Notes: generated by a model from the sequence alone, not told the origin. A stretch of DNA of 64,000 bases from Lamellibrachia satsuma (GCA_033239005.1 BSQZ01000079.1:1-64000), one strand, 5' to 3'. Numbered from the stretch's first letter, positions 30,740 to 41,337 are shown. Numbers and translations are program-made.

Positions 30740-31330
30740 TGGTTTCTCCTGGAAGTGTTTAAGGACAATCAGTGCATACTGTTCTGGCGACACAGCACAT
30801 GATCAAGTGTTGACTGAATTTATACCATTCAGTGAACCATGTGACCAGACTTGAGCGGATCTACGCACTGGGTAGTTGGTCCAGGATGTGTATGGAAGGA
30901 GACAATTTCCTTGCTGAAGCTATCTGCTGCATTTGATACCATTGGTCACAGGACAACTTGTTAAAAGTGTGTCAATATGGTGTGGCATATCTGGAACAGA
31001 GCTGGTTCTCATAATATTTAACTGATAGATACAAAAGAATGAAGATAGCGAATTGTTTCTCAGCTGCCCTCCCTACTTCACGTAATGTTCCTCAGGGTAT
31101 TTCACTCTCTACGCTACTCTACTTGGCTCAGTTATCCAATGTCACGACTTGGATCAATAAATGTATACTAATAGATCACATACCTAAGCAATTTTGGCTA
31201 CACGAGATACAAATCACTTCCAAAACTAGATCAGAGATTTTCTCCATAAAATCTTCCACGGGATGACAGAGACCACATTAAAGTTAATGCAAGTAAATCC
31301 GGGTTTGTTATTATTGGTGAGGTAAATTTT
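30740..31330 (+). pseudogene. Degenerate L2-like reverse transcriptase fragment, copy 1
   Basis: Around 30,920-31,110 the + strand reads, over several frames, LSAAFDTIGHRTTC (RT motif A; compare L-S-A-A-F-D-T-I-D-H), an L-T-D-R-Y-like block, and LPTSRNVPQGISLSTLLYL (motif B; compare V-P-Q-G-S-V-L-G-P-L-L-Y). The catalytic FADD block is not visible; a VNASKSGFVIIG-like block follows near 31,290. Old and inactive. Confidence 0.6.
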
Positions 31331-33161
31331 GCATGTTTATTTGAATGGATTAGTTGTGCACAATATGTTGCAAGACGTTTCCTGATGTGTCAGACTTTAG
31401 ATTGCATGTAGAGAAGCAGAGTAAAATCAAAACGTGTGGAAACCATTAGCTTAACACTGTCACCTGGCTGTTCTTCGAAGAGAACAAATTTGCATGTGTG
31501 CTGGAGTGCCATAAAACACTAATATTATATAGCCTTTTTGTTTTGGGAGTGACGTAGAATGATGTAATGAAAGCATTGATTTACTAAAATGCAAGGAAGG
31601 ACATCAACATAATAATTGACATGTAATTGATTACGGATTGACAGACGTTTGCTACGATGACAATAAAACTGATGCCGATTGACCAACTAATGCGAATAGA
31701 GAATAATAACCTTTATCTGAATATGTAATGATTGATGTTCTTTTGTTTAAAAAATAAGAGACCAATGATGTGAGTGACACTTAGCATTACATGCTATTTG
31801 GTTGCACCTCCTATCGGTCGGTGGAGAGACCAATCCACAGTCACCGAATCTCTTATAGTTGCATTCGAGCAGCTCTCAGGGGAGAGGTTTGTCGGCCCCC
31901 AGACCATTGTAGTTCTCCACCCAAACTACTGACAACCCCTATGTGTTGAGCTAGCAACCTCTTATGACAAAACGACTACCCGTTTATATAGTAGGTACAC
32001 CCTTTTTAGGTGAATTTATGGTGTGAACTCTTGAAACATGTTCACTTTACATTTAATTGACATAACAAATACTCATTACAAAATTTAGTTAATTAGAATG
32101 TTTTTTATATGTCATAGTTCATGTTGTAATGCAGCAAAGTGTATAACATGCATAAATAATATTGCTAGTCTATGTTATTGATATTGAATTATGCAGATCT
32201 AGTGGTGAAAATTATGCGCATGCGCCGGAAGTGATCACTCTAAGATGGCGTCTACTAGAACGTTGGCCGTGTAATTGATATCAACAACCCTACAAAACCC
32301 TGTCTTAGGAATACAACACACTTCAAGTGGAAAAGGTTTATTATATTGGCAATAGTATCATCGAACAGTTGTGTTAACTGGTATGTCTGTTTATTATCTA
32401 TGCATCTAGCAATTCCCACCGCCGTTACTTTGTTGAACAAATGCACATAACAGTTACGTTAGCCAACAATAAGCCAAAACGCCTAGAAAGTGTCTCGTCT
32501 CCTTACCAGCAACAGTCTAGCAAAATTTCCATGCGACTAATACACAGTCATGAATTTCATCAGAAGCAGAAAAACATAGTTGTCACTAATTAGTAATCTG
32601 TCCCAATACATTATTCAAAACTCCATATGAAATTATCAATCGTTTGTAGAATGAATAAAATATGTACCAGAATTAATACCATATCAAACATGTGTACTCC
32701 GTAGTATAGATATTATTTATCTACAAAGCCAAATAATGTTTATACACAAACCTTCCGCATTCTGGTAGGTCAAAAAGTCCCTAAAATAATGCACCTTTTG
32801 TTAGTAGCTGTCTCGAATAACCTCTTTCTTTACCAATTTCGTCCGACTGGCTGTCAACGCAATGCATTTCTACCTATATAGATGAGATCAGCTTTTACAG
32901 AGAACACCACAGGAAGCACGCAGCGTGTGCTATAGATATACAATGTATGTTGAAACAGATAACACGCACGCCAACACGGATGTAGCACACGAAATGCTAT
33001 CTTGCACACTCCTCCATATTTCTCCAATTCATCATTCTTCAGTCATGGTAGGCCGTACACCGTATACCAATTTTTGGAAGAAGAATCACCAACTTCGCAT
33101 GGATTGCTATATAAGACACGTTAAATGCAAGAATTCCCCGCATGCTGGCTGGTAAACAGGA
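31331..33161. other. Long stretch without a recognisable gene, copy 1
   Basis: No supported gene. The part 31,800-31,990 (CCTATCGGTCGGTGGAGAGA ... GTTGAGCTAGCAACCTC) has the look of a dispersed short element, but no tRNA-like boxes or terminal repeats were found. A GCGCATGCGCCGGAAGTGA motif at 32,216-32,234 contains an NRF1-like (GCGCATGCGC) and an ETS-like (CCGGAAGT) site, as in many animal core promoters; no transcript start can be shown. Confidence 0.4.
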
Positions 33162-33329
33162 ATGAACCCTTGTGGTCTGTTGTCTGTGCTGGCGGAGGTA
33201 ATCAACGAACCACGACAGGCATTGTCCATGCGCTCGGACGGCATTGTCCTGTTTGCATCAGATAATCTGTTGCAGCACCACGCTTTGACACCTGTCAACG
33301 CCCTGAATGACGTTGTAATCCTCACTTAG
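33162..33329 (+). other. Short open frame, 55 codons, unknown, copy 1
   Basis: ATG to TAG, reading MNPCGLLSVLAEVINEPRQA, then LSMRSDGIVLFASDNLLQHH and ALTPVNALNDVVILT. Amino-acid usage looks protein-like. It is preserved in duplicate copy 2 (53,959-54,126, one Leu changed by a single base), and its 3' half is also found at 21,052-21,091. No family is recognised; it could be an exon remnant of an unrelated gene. Confidence 0.35.
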
Positions 33330-33654
33330 AAGGGCAATTTCTATGTCGCAATTATTCTGGTATCCCAATTGTATCGACACATGCGTTTGTTCTATTGAGG
33401 ATACGTAATCGTTCTGTTTACAGCAATTTTCTCAACACGGTTACACAAAAAAATAATAGTACGCATCAGTTGGTGTACGTTCAATGTTCTGCTGTAAATG
33501 TGATTTAAATGTGGGCAGAAAAGGACAGCTCCTTACATTAGATAAAAATGTATCGCAACTTCTCTATCCTAATTGTATCGACACATGCATGTTGTAATGT
33601 CGGGAATACGTAATCGGGGATGGAAGCAGACAGGGAGGGAGGCAGACAGATACG

Positions 33655-33790
33655 TATCGTATCCAGTCCTTTGTACTGTTCAAAGTGTTTTACACTTCAC
33701 CCACTACCACACCTGTTCATTCTAACTTCTCTCGTCGACTTCTCTGGGAAGCACTCAGTCATGCCACAGTTATTGCACGAAGACTGTTCT
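33655..33790 (-). mobile_element. SINE 3' half, minus strand, copy 1
   Basis: Complement of the SINE 3' part: TATCCAGTCCTTTGTACTG, ACACCTGTTCATTCTAAC and CTTCTCTGGGAAGCACTCAG. It is cut off at about 33,790 by the GAAGATTTCCCTCGACAA repeat. It forms an inverted pair with the + strand SINE at 34,072-34,363. Confidence 0.65.
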
Positions 33791-34071
33791 GAAGATTTCC
33801 CTCGACAAGCGATAGTCATGAAAGGTTAAAAGGCAACAGTGTTGCTCTTTGTTAAAAATGCAAATCAATAGATGTAAGTACATGTTTTGGTTAAGACAAT
33901 GGCTGTGTACACTATAAAAACATCTGCTGGGAATTTTTCTATGTTGATGTTTAAAACATCTGCTGGGAATTTGTCTCATGAGAAGTTAGAAAGTTCATCA
34001 ATTTGACTGTTTCATCTCTTTCAATATGCCTATGCTTCGAAATATGAAAAAAATATTTATTCATTATATTT

Positions 34072-34363
34072 CTACCACACAATGTTAAAATGCCAGACTC
34101 GGCTGAGGGAACCCGTGTTCAAATCCAATTGCTGCCGTACCAAAGCTTTGTCAATTTTGTTCCGCCACATTACCACAGTTCACTCAGCTATAAATGAGTA
34201 CCCATGTACAGACGAGTGTGGAACTGTGAACGAATAATCTTCGCACAGTAATTGTATCATTGCTGAATGCTTCCCAGAGAAGTTCAGAAGGTGTTGGAAT
34301 GAACTGGTCAGCCAGGGGTGAACTGTTAAGCACGTTGAACAATCCCAAGGACTGGATACAGTG
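34072..34363 (+). mobile_element. tRNA-derived SINE, full length, upstream of E1 of gamma
   Basis: Head CTACCACACAATGTTAAAATG with CCGTGTTCAAATCCAATTG (B box still recognisable), body with ACAGTTCACTCAGCTATAAA and TGAGTACC, 3' part with TGAATGCTTCCCAGAGAAG and GGTGTTGGAATGAACTGG, and tail TTGAACAATCCCAAGGACTG at 34,334-34,353. About 290 bp long. It ends 44 bp before exon E1. Confidence 0.75.
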
Positions 34364-34406
34364 CTTTTTATATATAAACATACCTTTACTTGAAATCTTT
34401 TTACAG

Positions 34407-34512
34407 GTGCTGCGGCAGCCAGGAACAATTTTGGTGAACCAAGAGTGAACAATATCAAGGGTCACTTCAATCAGATCGCTCTTGCCTATCCCCACTTTGT
34501 GTGTTGGTACAG
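34407..34512 (+). pseudogene. KCTD3: KCTD3-like exon E1, copy gamma
   Basis: 106 bp, after CTTTTTACAG and before GTTGGT. Open, encoding RVNNIKGHFNQIALAYPHFV, then CWYR. It matches the KCTD3 segment before ...Y-R-[IM]-K-E-S. The split Arg codon is completed by the first G of E2. The GTTGGT donor is weak. The exon lies at the end of the segmental duplication and is identical to 55,204-55,309. Confidence 0.82.
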
Positions 34513-34974
34513 GTTGGTGTCATAAGTAGACATAATCGCCTTGGAAGCAGGCCAGTCATGGTTCTCTTGGAAATTAATTGGATTATGAGTGGAACAGAAA
34601 TTGCACTAAACTATAACGACGAATTGTGGGTGAGGGGAGAATGTCACATTAAATTGAGAAACTAACTTTTACATTTGTTCTAATAAATCAATATTAGCGC
34701 TGAGTAGTAATGGCTTTTGTTTTGGTAATCAGCTTGATTTGTTTAATGTTATTTATTATTTCACAGTACATCCTTCTTGTCAAAGGATATTTTATTTTTA
34801 TGAGCATGCTGTATTCAAGAAGGGTACGTCATTTATATGATTACGACCACCTGGGAAAATGCATATGTTGCTCAAACACAGATACATATGATAGATTGTT
34901 GTCCTTTGCAGAATATCAAAGTGTGGGTGTGCGAACTGTTTCATTGATGGGGATCTATAGATCTATGTAACTTT

Positions 34975-35123
34975 TCTGATGGATTTGATAGATAAGGTGG
35001 TCCGCAATGCCAAGGTACTCAACACTGGCCAGGAGAACTGTAACAGGATGGTGGCCGCCACCTTCCAGTCCACTATCCAGTTGTGGAGCGTCATGGTCAA
35101 CAATGATGGCAGCCTCGTCACAC
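34975..35123 (+). pseudogene. KCTD3: KCTD3-like exon E2, copy gamma, 5'-truncated
   Basis: Starts abruptly at TCTGATGGATTTGATAG; the acceptor and the first 45 bp (MKDSARCQ...) are deleted. The rest encodes DLIDKVVRNAKVLNTGQENC, then STIQLWSVMVNNDGSLVT, and ends at ACAC|GTGAG. Confidence 0.82.
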
Positions 35124-35379
35124 GTGAGATAAGTCAGTCAGTGAAATAGGTGTGTCATGAGAAAAAGGTTCTGGAGAGAATCATGTCACTGTCATAGGCA
35201 GCAGTTTTCTAAATGGTGCATCATAGTCACAGAACACCATGTCTGTAGAGGGATGCTAAAATTTAGCAAATGTTGCAATGAAATGATTTTTCTCATAAGC
35301 AATTTATACACTGTTTATAAAAAATGTTGATTATATTCTTGGATTTATTAAGCATAACTTTTTTTTACCAAACTAACGG

Positions 35380-36300
35380 TGCTTTTCCTCTTTGTTCCCT
35401 GCTGTACATGGGTTAGGGTCAGGTAAAATATTGTTGAGTAACTCTTTCTGTTGATTCTTTCCATACTTTCCGCCCCCTCTCCATCTTTCATCCTCCCCCG
35501 ATCTTCTCGTATCCCACCACAGGCATTCCTTCCATCTTAGCTGTTCGTTTCCCCTTTTCTTGCATTCTTGATGTTTTCTACCTCTCTCTTCCACTCTCTT
35601 TACTAGTTTGTCTGCATCCATCCTTATCATGTGGCCTGCATATATCACCTTGCTTCACACCAATCTTCCTGTTGCGTCCCATCTTTCCTCAGGTTGTTCA
35701 TCCTTCTTCCGTCAACCCTTTTTGTTATTGATATTCGACGAACCCATAACCAAACTAGCAGTTGCTATTGTTGTTCTGTCAACGCCACTGTCTCCAGATA
35801 CAGGCATGCTGGTGTAACGCAAGCTCTCAGGACTTTTAAGCTTTATCAAAATGTTTCTGTCCAACATGACTCCCTCTACCTTTCCCCGAGCATTCGCTCC
35901 CTGTTTTATCCGACATCGCATTTCTACCTATGAATGGCCATCCTCCTTAATAATTCCTCCAAGGTACACAAAACCATCCACTTGGTTGATCTCCTTAAAA
36001 TCCAAACTAATGTTCAAATCCTCTGTTTGATGTCCAACCCACATGACTTTTGTCTTCTCTCGGCTCATTTTCAGTCCGTGCTTCTTGAACACCCCCTTCC
36101 ATTCCGCCAACACTTCCTGTAGTTCTTTTTTGTTGTCTGCTGTCATGGCCAGATCATTTGATTACAACACCTACATGAGAACATCCTTTATGCTGATGTT
36201 CCTGGTGACTAGTGCCAGCACTATAATAAAGAGGAAAGGGTCACTTCCTTTCCTCTAACCGATGTTAACTGGAAACTCTTCCGACAACCCATATCCAACC
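35380..36300 (-). mobile_element. RTE-like LINE fragment R4 in the E2-E3 intron of gamma
   Basis: The minus strand has KKELQEVLAEWKGVFKKHGL, REKTKVMWVGHQTEDLNIS, VDGFVYLGGIIKEDGHS, RCRIKQGANARGKVEGVMLD and MIYAGHMIRMDADKLVKRVE, with the 3' end near 35,380. More decayed than a young LINE but of the same extent as R3 and R5. Confidence 0.8.
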
Positions 36301-36325
36301 ACAAATCTTCTTTTTATCTCAGGAA

Positions 36326-36912
36326 CATGACAGGTCTAGGTGTTGCACGCCATGACATAAAACTGGCAGTTAAATCTATCACGGTGGCTGTGCTCAGTAC
36401 GAAAGGCAAATTCGGGGTGTGGCATTCCACGGCACAGAACTGGCAGGTAATTCGCTCACGGTGGCTATACTCAGTAGGACAGCAAATTCGGGGTGTGACA
36501 TGCAATGGCACAGAACTGGAACGCAATACTCTCACCGTGGCTGTACTCAGTAGGAGAGGCAATGTCGTTGTGTAGCATGCCATGGCACAGATCTGGCAGG
36601 TAATTCTCTCATGGTGGTTGTACTCAGTAGGAGAGGCAAGGTCGGGGTGTTTTATGTCATGACACAAAACTAGCAGGTAATTCTCTTACGATGGCTGTAC
36701 TCAGTAGGAGAGGCAAGGTCGGTGTGTTTTATGTCATGACACAAAACTAGCAGGTAATTTTCTCAAGGTGGCTACACTCAGTAAAACAGGTACGTTCGGG
36801 GTGTGGCATGCCATGACACAAAACCAGCAGGTAATTATCTGATGGTGCCTGTACTCAGCAAGACAGGCAAGGTTTTTGTGTGGCATGCCATGACACAGAA
36901 CTGGCAAGTAAT
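36326..36912 (+). repeat. E3-derived 77-bp minisatellite, copy gamma, about 8 units
   Basis: Unit ends lie near 36,374 (ACTGGCAG), 36,447, 36,525, 36,600, 36,678, 36,755, 36,832 and 36,909. Each unit reads GGTGGCTGTACTCAGTAGGA, C/GAGGCAA-GTCGGGGTGTGGC, ATGCCATGACACAGAACTGG, CAG|GTAATTCTCTCA. The coding sense is VLSR-GKVGVWHAMTQNWQ of exon E3. Most units keep CAG|GTAA, the original 5' splice site. This is the longest E3 array in the window. The full-length E3 (FFIGNQL) is absent here. Confidence 0.9.
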
Positions 36913-37199
36913 CACATAAATAAAACGCAGTTTGCATGCTCTTTTTACAATAGAAAGTCAGAAAATATTAATAGCATACTGTGTTATATCCATCGAAGAT
37001 AATTTGTTAGTTAAATTGTTCCTTTATTAACCATGATTTAACCAGGATTGACGTAAACACTAGTACATGTAGTGCTCTTTGTGGAATGCAGTATCATTCG
37101 TTCACCTTCTACAGAGGAAATGTATTGTAGGTAAATAACATGGTTCCAGTGACAAGGTATGACACGGTTGGGTCATTATCTATTCCAGGCTGGTAACAA
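36913..37199. other. Unassigned stretch
   Basis: No gene or repeat was recognised in this short AT-rich spacer downstream of the E3 array. Confidence 0.4.
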
Positions 37200-37560
37200 C
37201 GGATTGATATGCTACGTAGGTTGGTGGTGTTAGACTTTGGGCAGGCAAAAAGCACGTTGCCGCTCTTGAGGTGCGATGCTATAGAAGATTATTGGTTATT
37301 AGCTGGATTGAAAATAAATGACTATGTAAGTAAAATCGAAAACAATTGTTGACTATTGAGAACAGTGATGACAAGAAAGCTTCGGTACTTTGGCCAACTT
37401 ACAAGAAAAACGATGTTTGATTTTTACAGATATGGTGCTAGAGGATGCAGAAAGCCAGTTTGGTTGACGAGAAACTGAGAACAAGGCTGAATGGATCAGA
37501 ACCCACCAAAACTTCCCAGGCCCGGAGACAGTGGTGGTCAACAAGGACTCTCACCACGGC
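37200..37560 (+). pseudogene. Degenerate LINE RT C-terminal fragment
   Basis: At about 37,240-37,420 the + strand resembles the C-terminal part of an RTE-like LINE (LEVRCYRRLLVISWIENK, then LLTIENSDD-K and R-Y-F-G-Q-L-like text), followed near 37,500 by ARRQWWSTRTLT. Heavily broken; family not certain. It is absent from the corresponding place in copies beta and delta. Confidence 0.45.
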
Positions 37561-37934
37561 CACACTTTTAATATAAGCTGGTGTACTGACAAGACAGTAG
37601 TTGGTGTAATGCTGGTATCGATATGAAAAAGGCAGCCATAATTATTATCTTTATGATGACATAGAAAGCAAAATAAAGCCTTTTTAAAATGTAATTCCCA
37701 CCCGAGGGCCCATCTGGATGGTTCCCCATATGACCATCCATGTTCGTCAGAAGGGGCTCCTGTGTCACATTGTACAGTTTCATCTAGATTGGCCCACAAA
37801 TACGTCCGTGAATAGGACACAACTGACATACCAACATAAACTTCTTTATAGATTAGATAGAGTAGACATAATATGTGTATGCAGATATTGAAAACTAAAG
37901 CTGATTGAGTATTGTTTCTGCATCCTACCTACAA

Positions 37935-38024
37935 ATATGCAGAAGTTCCCGCTGCGTACGAAGGACATATACCATAGTAGGGACAGTGTTACAACCCTCA
38001 GTGTCTATGTCGCCCCCACAACAG
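37935..38024 (+). pseudogene. KCTD3: KCTD3-like exon E5, copy gamma, lost acceptor
   Basis: 90 bp, encoding MQKFPLRTKDIYHSRDSVTT, then LSVYVAPTT, and ending at ACAG|GTGAGT. The acceptor is CCTACAA where beta and delta have CCTACAG. The M-Q-K-F-P-L-R start is closer to vertebrate KCTD3 than beta (G for R). Confidence 0.82.
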
Positions 38025-38217
38025 GTGAGTCTCCCTGCTTGTTACATTTGTCTAGAATGTTAAAAGTAAATGCTATAAATAATGACTAATTCATAGAAAC
38101 TACACTTAAGACTAACGTCTCATTTAGATGTGTTGATTATATTTCTTACGCTAATGTGTAAGTTGCTCCTTTTTAAGCAGGACAGTTTTTGTGTTGTACA
38201 TTTTTTATTGTTTTCAG

Positions 38218-38388
38218 CCCTGAGTGGGAAATGGATTGAGATAGCCTACTGGACAATTTCGGGAGCTGCGCATGTCGTTCTGCAGCAGCCATAGTCAATT
38301 GGACAGGGCCCACAGCTCTTCCAGACGTTCTCTGTACACACCAGTCCCATCACTAAGGTGATGTTGTCATCGAAGCATCTCGTCTGTG
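38218..38388 (+). pseudogene. KCTD3: KCTD3-like exon E6, array unit 1, with stop
   Basis: 171 bp between TTTTCAG and TGTG|GTAGGT. Encodes [20 protein letters not shown], then LQQP, a TAG stop (Glu codon GAG in the other units), [20 protein letters not shown] and [10 protein letters not shown]. The match to KCTD3 ([20 protein letters not shown]) is unmistakable. Confidence 0.9.
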
Positions 38389-38692
38389 GTAGGTCCAATT
38401 CTCAAGTATATGTCTTTGGAAAATATTCAAATATACCTGGAAAAACTTTATTTCATGATGGTGACTATGTCACATTTATGGGTTGATTTTTAGTGGGCCA
38501 TCAATTGCATATACTCTTGACATCCACAGTTATATAAAATATATAAGTAAAACCTTGGTTTTCTTTTCAAGTAATCCAAATTGAACCATTGATTATGATC
38601 ATACCAGATTTCGTTTGATACGACGCGGTTTATCAGTATCAGGTGCTTCAATAAAGAAAGTGAATCACTGTAGCTCACTGCTGTGTTTGCAG

Positions 38693-38847
38693 TGAGTTCT
38701 GAATACAACCATGTACATACGTGGAACGTGACCTGATTCCTATGCATCACCACTACACACCCCGTTTAGTGGCCTTGGCATCTTTTAAGTTTATCTCCGT
38801 AAAGATGGTGGAACCACTCCTTCAGTATATCCACAGAAACAACTTTG
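38693..38847 (+). pseudogene. KCTD3: KCTD3-like exon E7, array unit 1
   Basis: 155 bp after TTTGCAG, ending at TTTG|GTAAGT. Reads EYNHVHTWNVT, then TGA, and after a one-base deletion LVALASFKFISVKMVEPLLQ in another frame. The Cys codon TGT of the other copies is AGT here. Confidence 0.88.
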
Positions 38848-39618
38848 GTAAGTCACATTAACAGGATCTAGAATTACAAGGATTACATATTTAAGTAAAT
38901 TAGATTATATATATTAAGTTACGATAGTTGAGATATTGTCCAGATAATATTGGTAAGTATATAATCAGAGAGATGGTAACTTATATGAATCGTACATTCC
39001 GTGGTTGTGCTACTGGGTCAGCGAACATACAATGACTCGTGCAACTCTTCTGTTCACCGCCGCTTTCGGGGCATTGTTTTTGGAATTACATGCATTCTGG
39101 TTATATGGTTATATTGAGTAGGATAACTTATTACTATTTTCTGAATTGAATCACATGTAAACGAAGGAAAGAGGCATTTGTTTTAATTTTACAATGACAC
39201 TAAACATTCAAACACTACCACAGCCAGTCACTGTGGAAATACGTGCATATAAAACTTTTATAACATTTCACCAATTTATGAATTGGAAGGTATATTTTAT
39301 GTGCTAACTCCATTTTTACTTGACAACTGTTATAGCCTGTGTATAAATAATGACTAATTCATAGAAACTACACATAAGACTAACGTCTCATTTAGATGTG
39401 TTGATTATATTTCTTACGCTAATGTGCAAGTTGCTCCTTTTTAAGCAGGGCTGTTTTTGTGTTGTACATTTTTTACTGTTTTCAGCCCTGAGTGGGAAAT
39501 GGATTGAGATAGCCTACTGGACAATTTCGGGAGCTGCGCACGTCGTTCTGCAGCAGCCAGAGTCAATTGGACAGGGCCCACAGCTCTTCCAGACGTTCTC
39601 TGTACACACCAGTCCCAT

Positions 39619-40883
39619 TAACATCAGTTGTATGTAAATTACTTGAAACATTAGTTAGAGACCACATGGTGGAATTTCTCATAAAACATAAATTAATAAA
39701 TACATCTCAACATGGATTCCTAAAAGCAAGGTCATGTCTAACCAATCTCTTATGTTTTTTAGAAGAAATTACAAAGTGGGTAGATCACGGGTCTCCAGTG
39801 GATGTTGTCTACTTAGATTTTCAGAAAGCTTTCGATAAAGTGCCACATCAAAGATTGTTACTTAAACTAAAAGCCCATGGTATAGGCAATGATGTAATCA
39901 ACTGGATAGAAAAGTGGCTTACACACAGAAGACAGAGAGTAATAGTAGATGGTAAGATTTCAAACTGGAAATCTGTTTTGAGTGGGGTACCACAGGGATC
40001 AGTGTTAGGCCCTATACTGTTTTTAATATATATAAATGATTTGGAGGATGACATATCTAGCAAAGTACTCAAATTTGCAGATGACAAAAAAGTATTCAGA
40101 AAGGTTACTAATGATACAGATAAACAAAGTTTACAGGATGATCTAGAAAAATTAGTTAAATGGTCAGAAAAATGGTAAATGTTATTCAATTTTGGGAAGT
40201 GTAAATGTATACACATAGGACATGGAAATATGGACGAGGAATATAAAATGGGGGATGCTGTACTAGGTAGAACCACACAAGAAAAGGATTTAGGAGTAAC
40301 ATTTAATGCTGACATGAAAGTTTCAGAGCAATGTGGGATTGCTGCTTCGAAAGGAAATCAAATTCTAGGCCTAATTAGGATAACTATCACGTATAAGGAG
40401 AAACATCTAATTGTACCCCTGTACAAAGCAATAGTTAGACCACATTTGGAATATTGTATTCAAGCATGCAGGCCATATCGTAAAAAAGACATAGATAAGC
40501 TAGAAAGAATACAACGAAGAGCAACTAAGATGATTCCAGAATTAAGAGACCTTAGTTACGAAAGTCGCTTATTACAATGTGGTTTGACAACACTAGAGAC
40601 CAGGAGACTAAGAGGAGACCAAATAGAAGTGTTTAAAATAGTGAACGGTTATGAGGATGTTGATAGGAATATGTTCTTCAAACTTAAAGAAGGCAGTAGA
40701 ACCAGATGACACAAAGCAGCATTAGTTAAGGAACAGTGTAGGTTGGACATGAGAAAGTACTCTTTCTCACAGAGGGTGATAAATGAATGGAACAAACTGC
40801 CAAATGATTGTGTTAATGCTAGTAGTGTGAATATGTTTAAAAATAGAATTGACAGATATCTGATAAGGGCGGGCTACACATAG
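39619..40883 (+). pseudogene. CR1 reverse transcriptase, two nonsense codons
   Basis: The frame enters at [18 protein letters not shown] (RT block 1-2) and continues with VYLDFQKAFDKVPHQRLLLK (motif A), SGVPQGSVLGPILFLIYIND (motif B), LKFADDKKVFRKV (catalytic FADD), EKDLGVTFNADMKVSEQCGI, then LEYCIQACRPYRKKDIDKLE and RRATKMIPELRDLSYESRLL. It ends at VNMFKNRIDRYLIRAGYT and a TAG at 40,881-40,883. One TAA at 40,176-40,178 and one TGA at 40,707-40,709 interrupt the same reading frame; otherwise it is intact from the truncation to its natural end. The endonuclease domain and the RT N-terminus are missing. The same family supplies the nested fragment at 2317-2705. Confidence 0.92.
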
Positions 40884-40985
40884 ATGAGAAAATTGTTGGA
40901 CTCTCGATAAGCCAATGGCTTCCTTGTCCACTTGCCATCTGGAACTTGTTGTTCGAGATGGCAATCTTGTTAAATCTTGTTAAAT
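39619..40985 (+). mobile_element. CR1 LINE, 5'-truncated, inserted in exon E6 of array unit 2
   Basis: The 1367-bp insertion is defined by comparison with the empty sites in the other array units. Its 3' end is a tandem of the decamer CTTGTTAAAT (40,966-40,985), the short 3' repeat usual for CR1-group LINEs. Left junction ...CCCAT|TAAC, right junction ...TAAAT|CACTAAGG: at most two bases (AT) are shared, so there is no real target-site duplication. Confidence 0.92.
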
Positions 40986-41337
40986 CACTAAGGTGATGTT
41001 GTCATCGAAGCATCTCGTCTGTGGTAGGTGCAATTCTCAAGTATATGTCTTTGGAAAATGTTCAAATATACGTGGAAAAGCTTTATTTCTTGATGGTGAC
41101 TATGTTACATTTATGGGTTGATTTTTAGTTGGCCATCAATTACATCTACTCTGACATCCACATTTATATAAAATATATAAGTAAAAGCTTGGTTTTCTTT
41201 TCAAGCAATCCAAATTGAAGCATTGATTATGATTATATCAGCTTTCGTTTGATAAGACGCGGCTTATCAGTATCAGGTGCTTGAATAAAGGAAAGTGAAT
41301 CACTGTAGCTCACTGCTGTGTTTGCAGTGAGTTCTGA

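Larger units (their letters stand above)
22356..34549 (+). repeat. Large segmental duplication, copy 1
   Basis: Starts at TCCTGGAACGAAAC and runs almost identically to 44,627-55,348, with only scattered substitutions and small indels by eye. The one major difference is the 1,518-bp insertion (element plus target duplication) at 27,251-28,768. Similarity drops at about 34,549, after which 34,550-36,300 and 55,349-56,970 are still related but clearly more diverged. It contains copy beta of the KCTD3-like cluster and E1 of copy gamma. Confidence 0.92.
39486..41023 (+). pseudogene. KCTD3: KCTD3-like exon E6, array unit 2, split by a CR1 LINE
   Basis: E6 begins at 39,486 and is open to 39,618 (...HTSPI), where a CR1 LINE (39,619-40,985) interrupts it. 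The remaining 38 bp (CACTAAGGTGATGTTGTCAT ... CTCGTCTGTG) run to 41,023. The coding part before the insertion has no stop. Confidence 0.9.

Noticed and set aside
39619..40985. Endogenous retrovirus
   Set aside because: There are no LTRs, protease, integrase or envelope; RT motifs (PQGSVLGP, FADD), 5' truncation and short 3' repeats are those of a non-LTR LINE.
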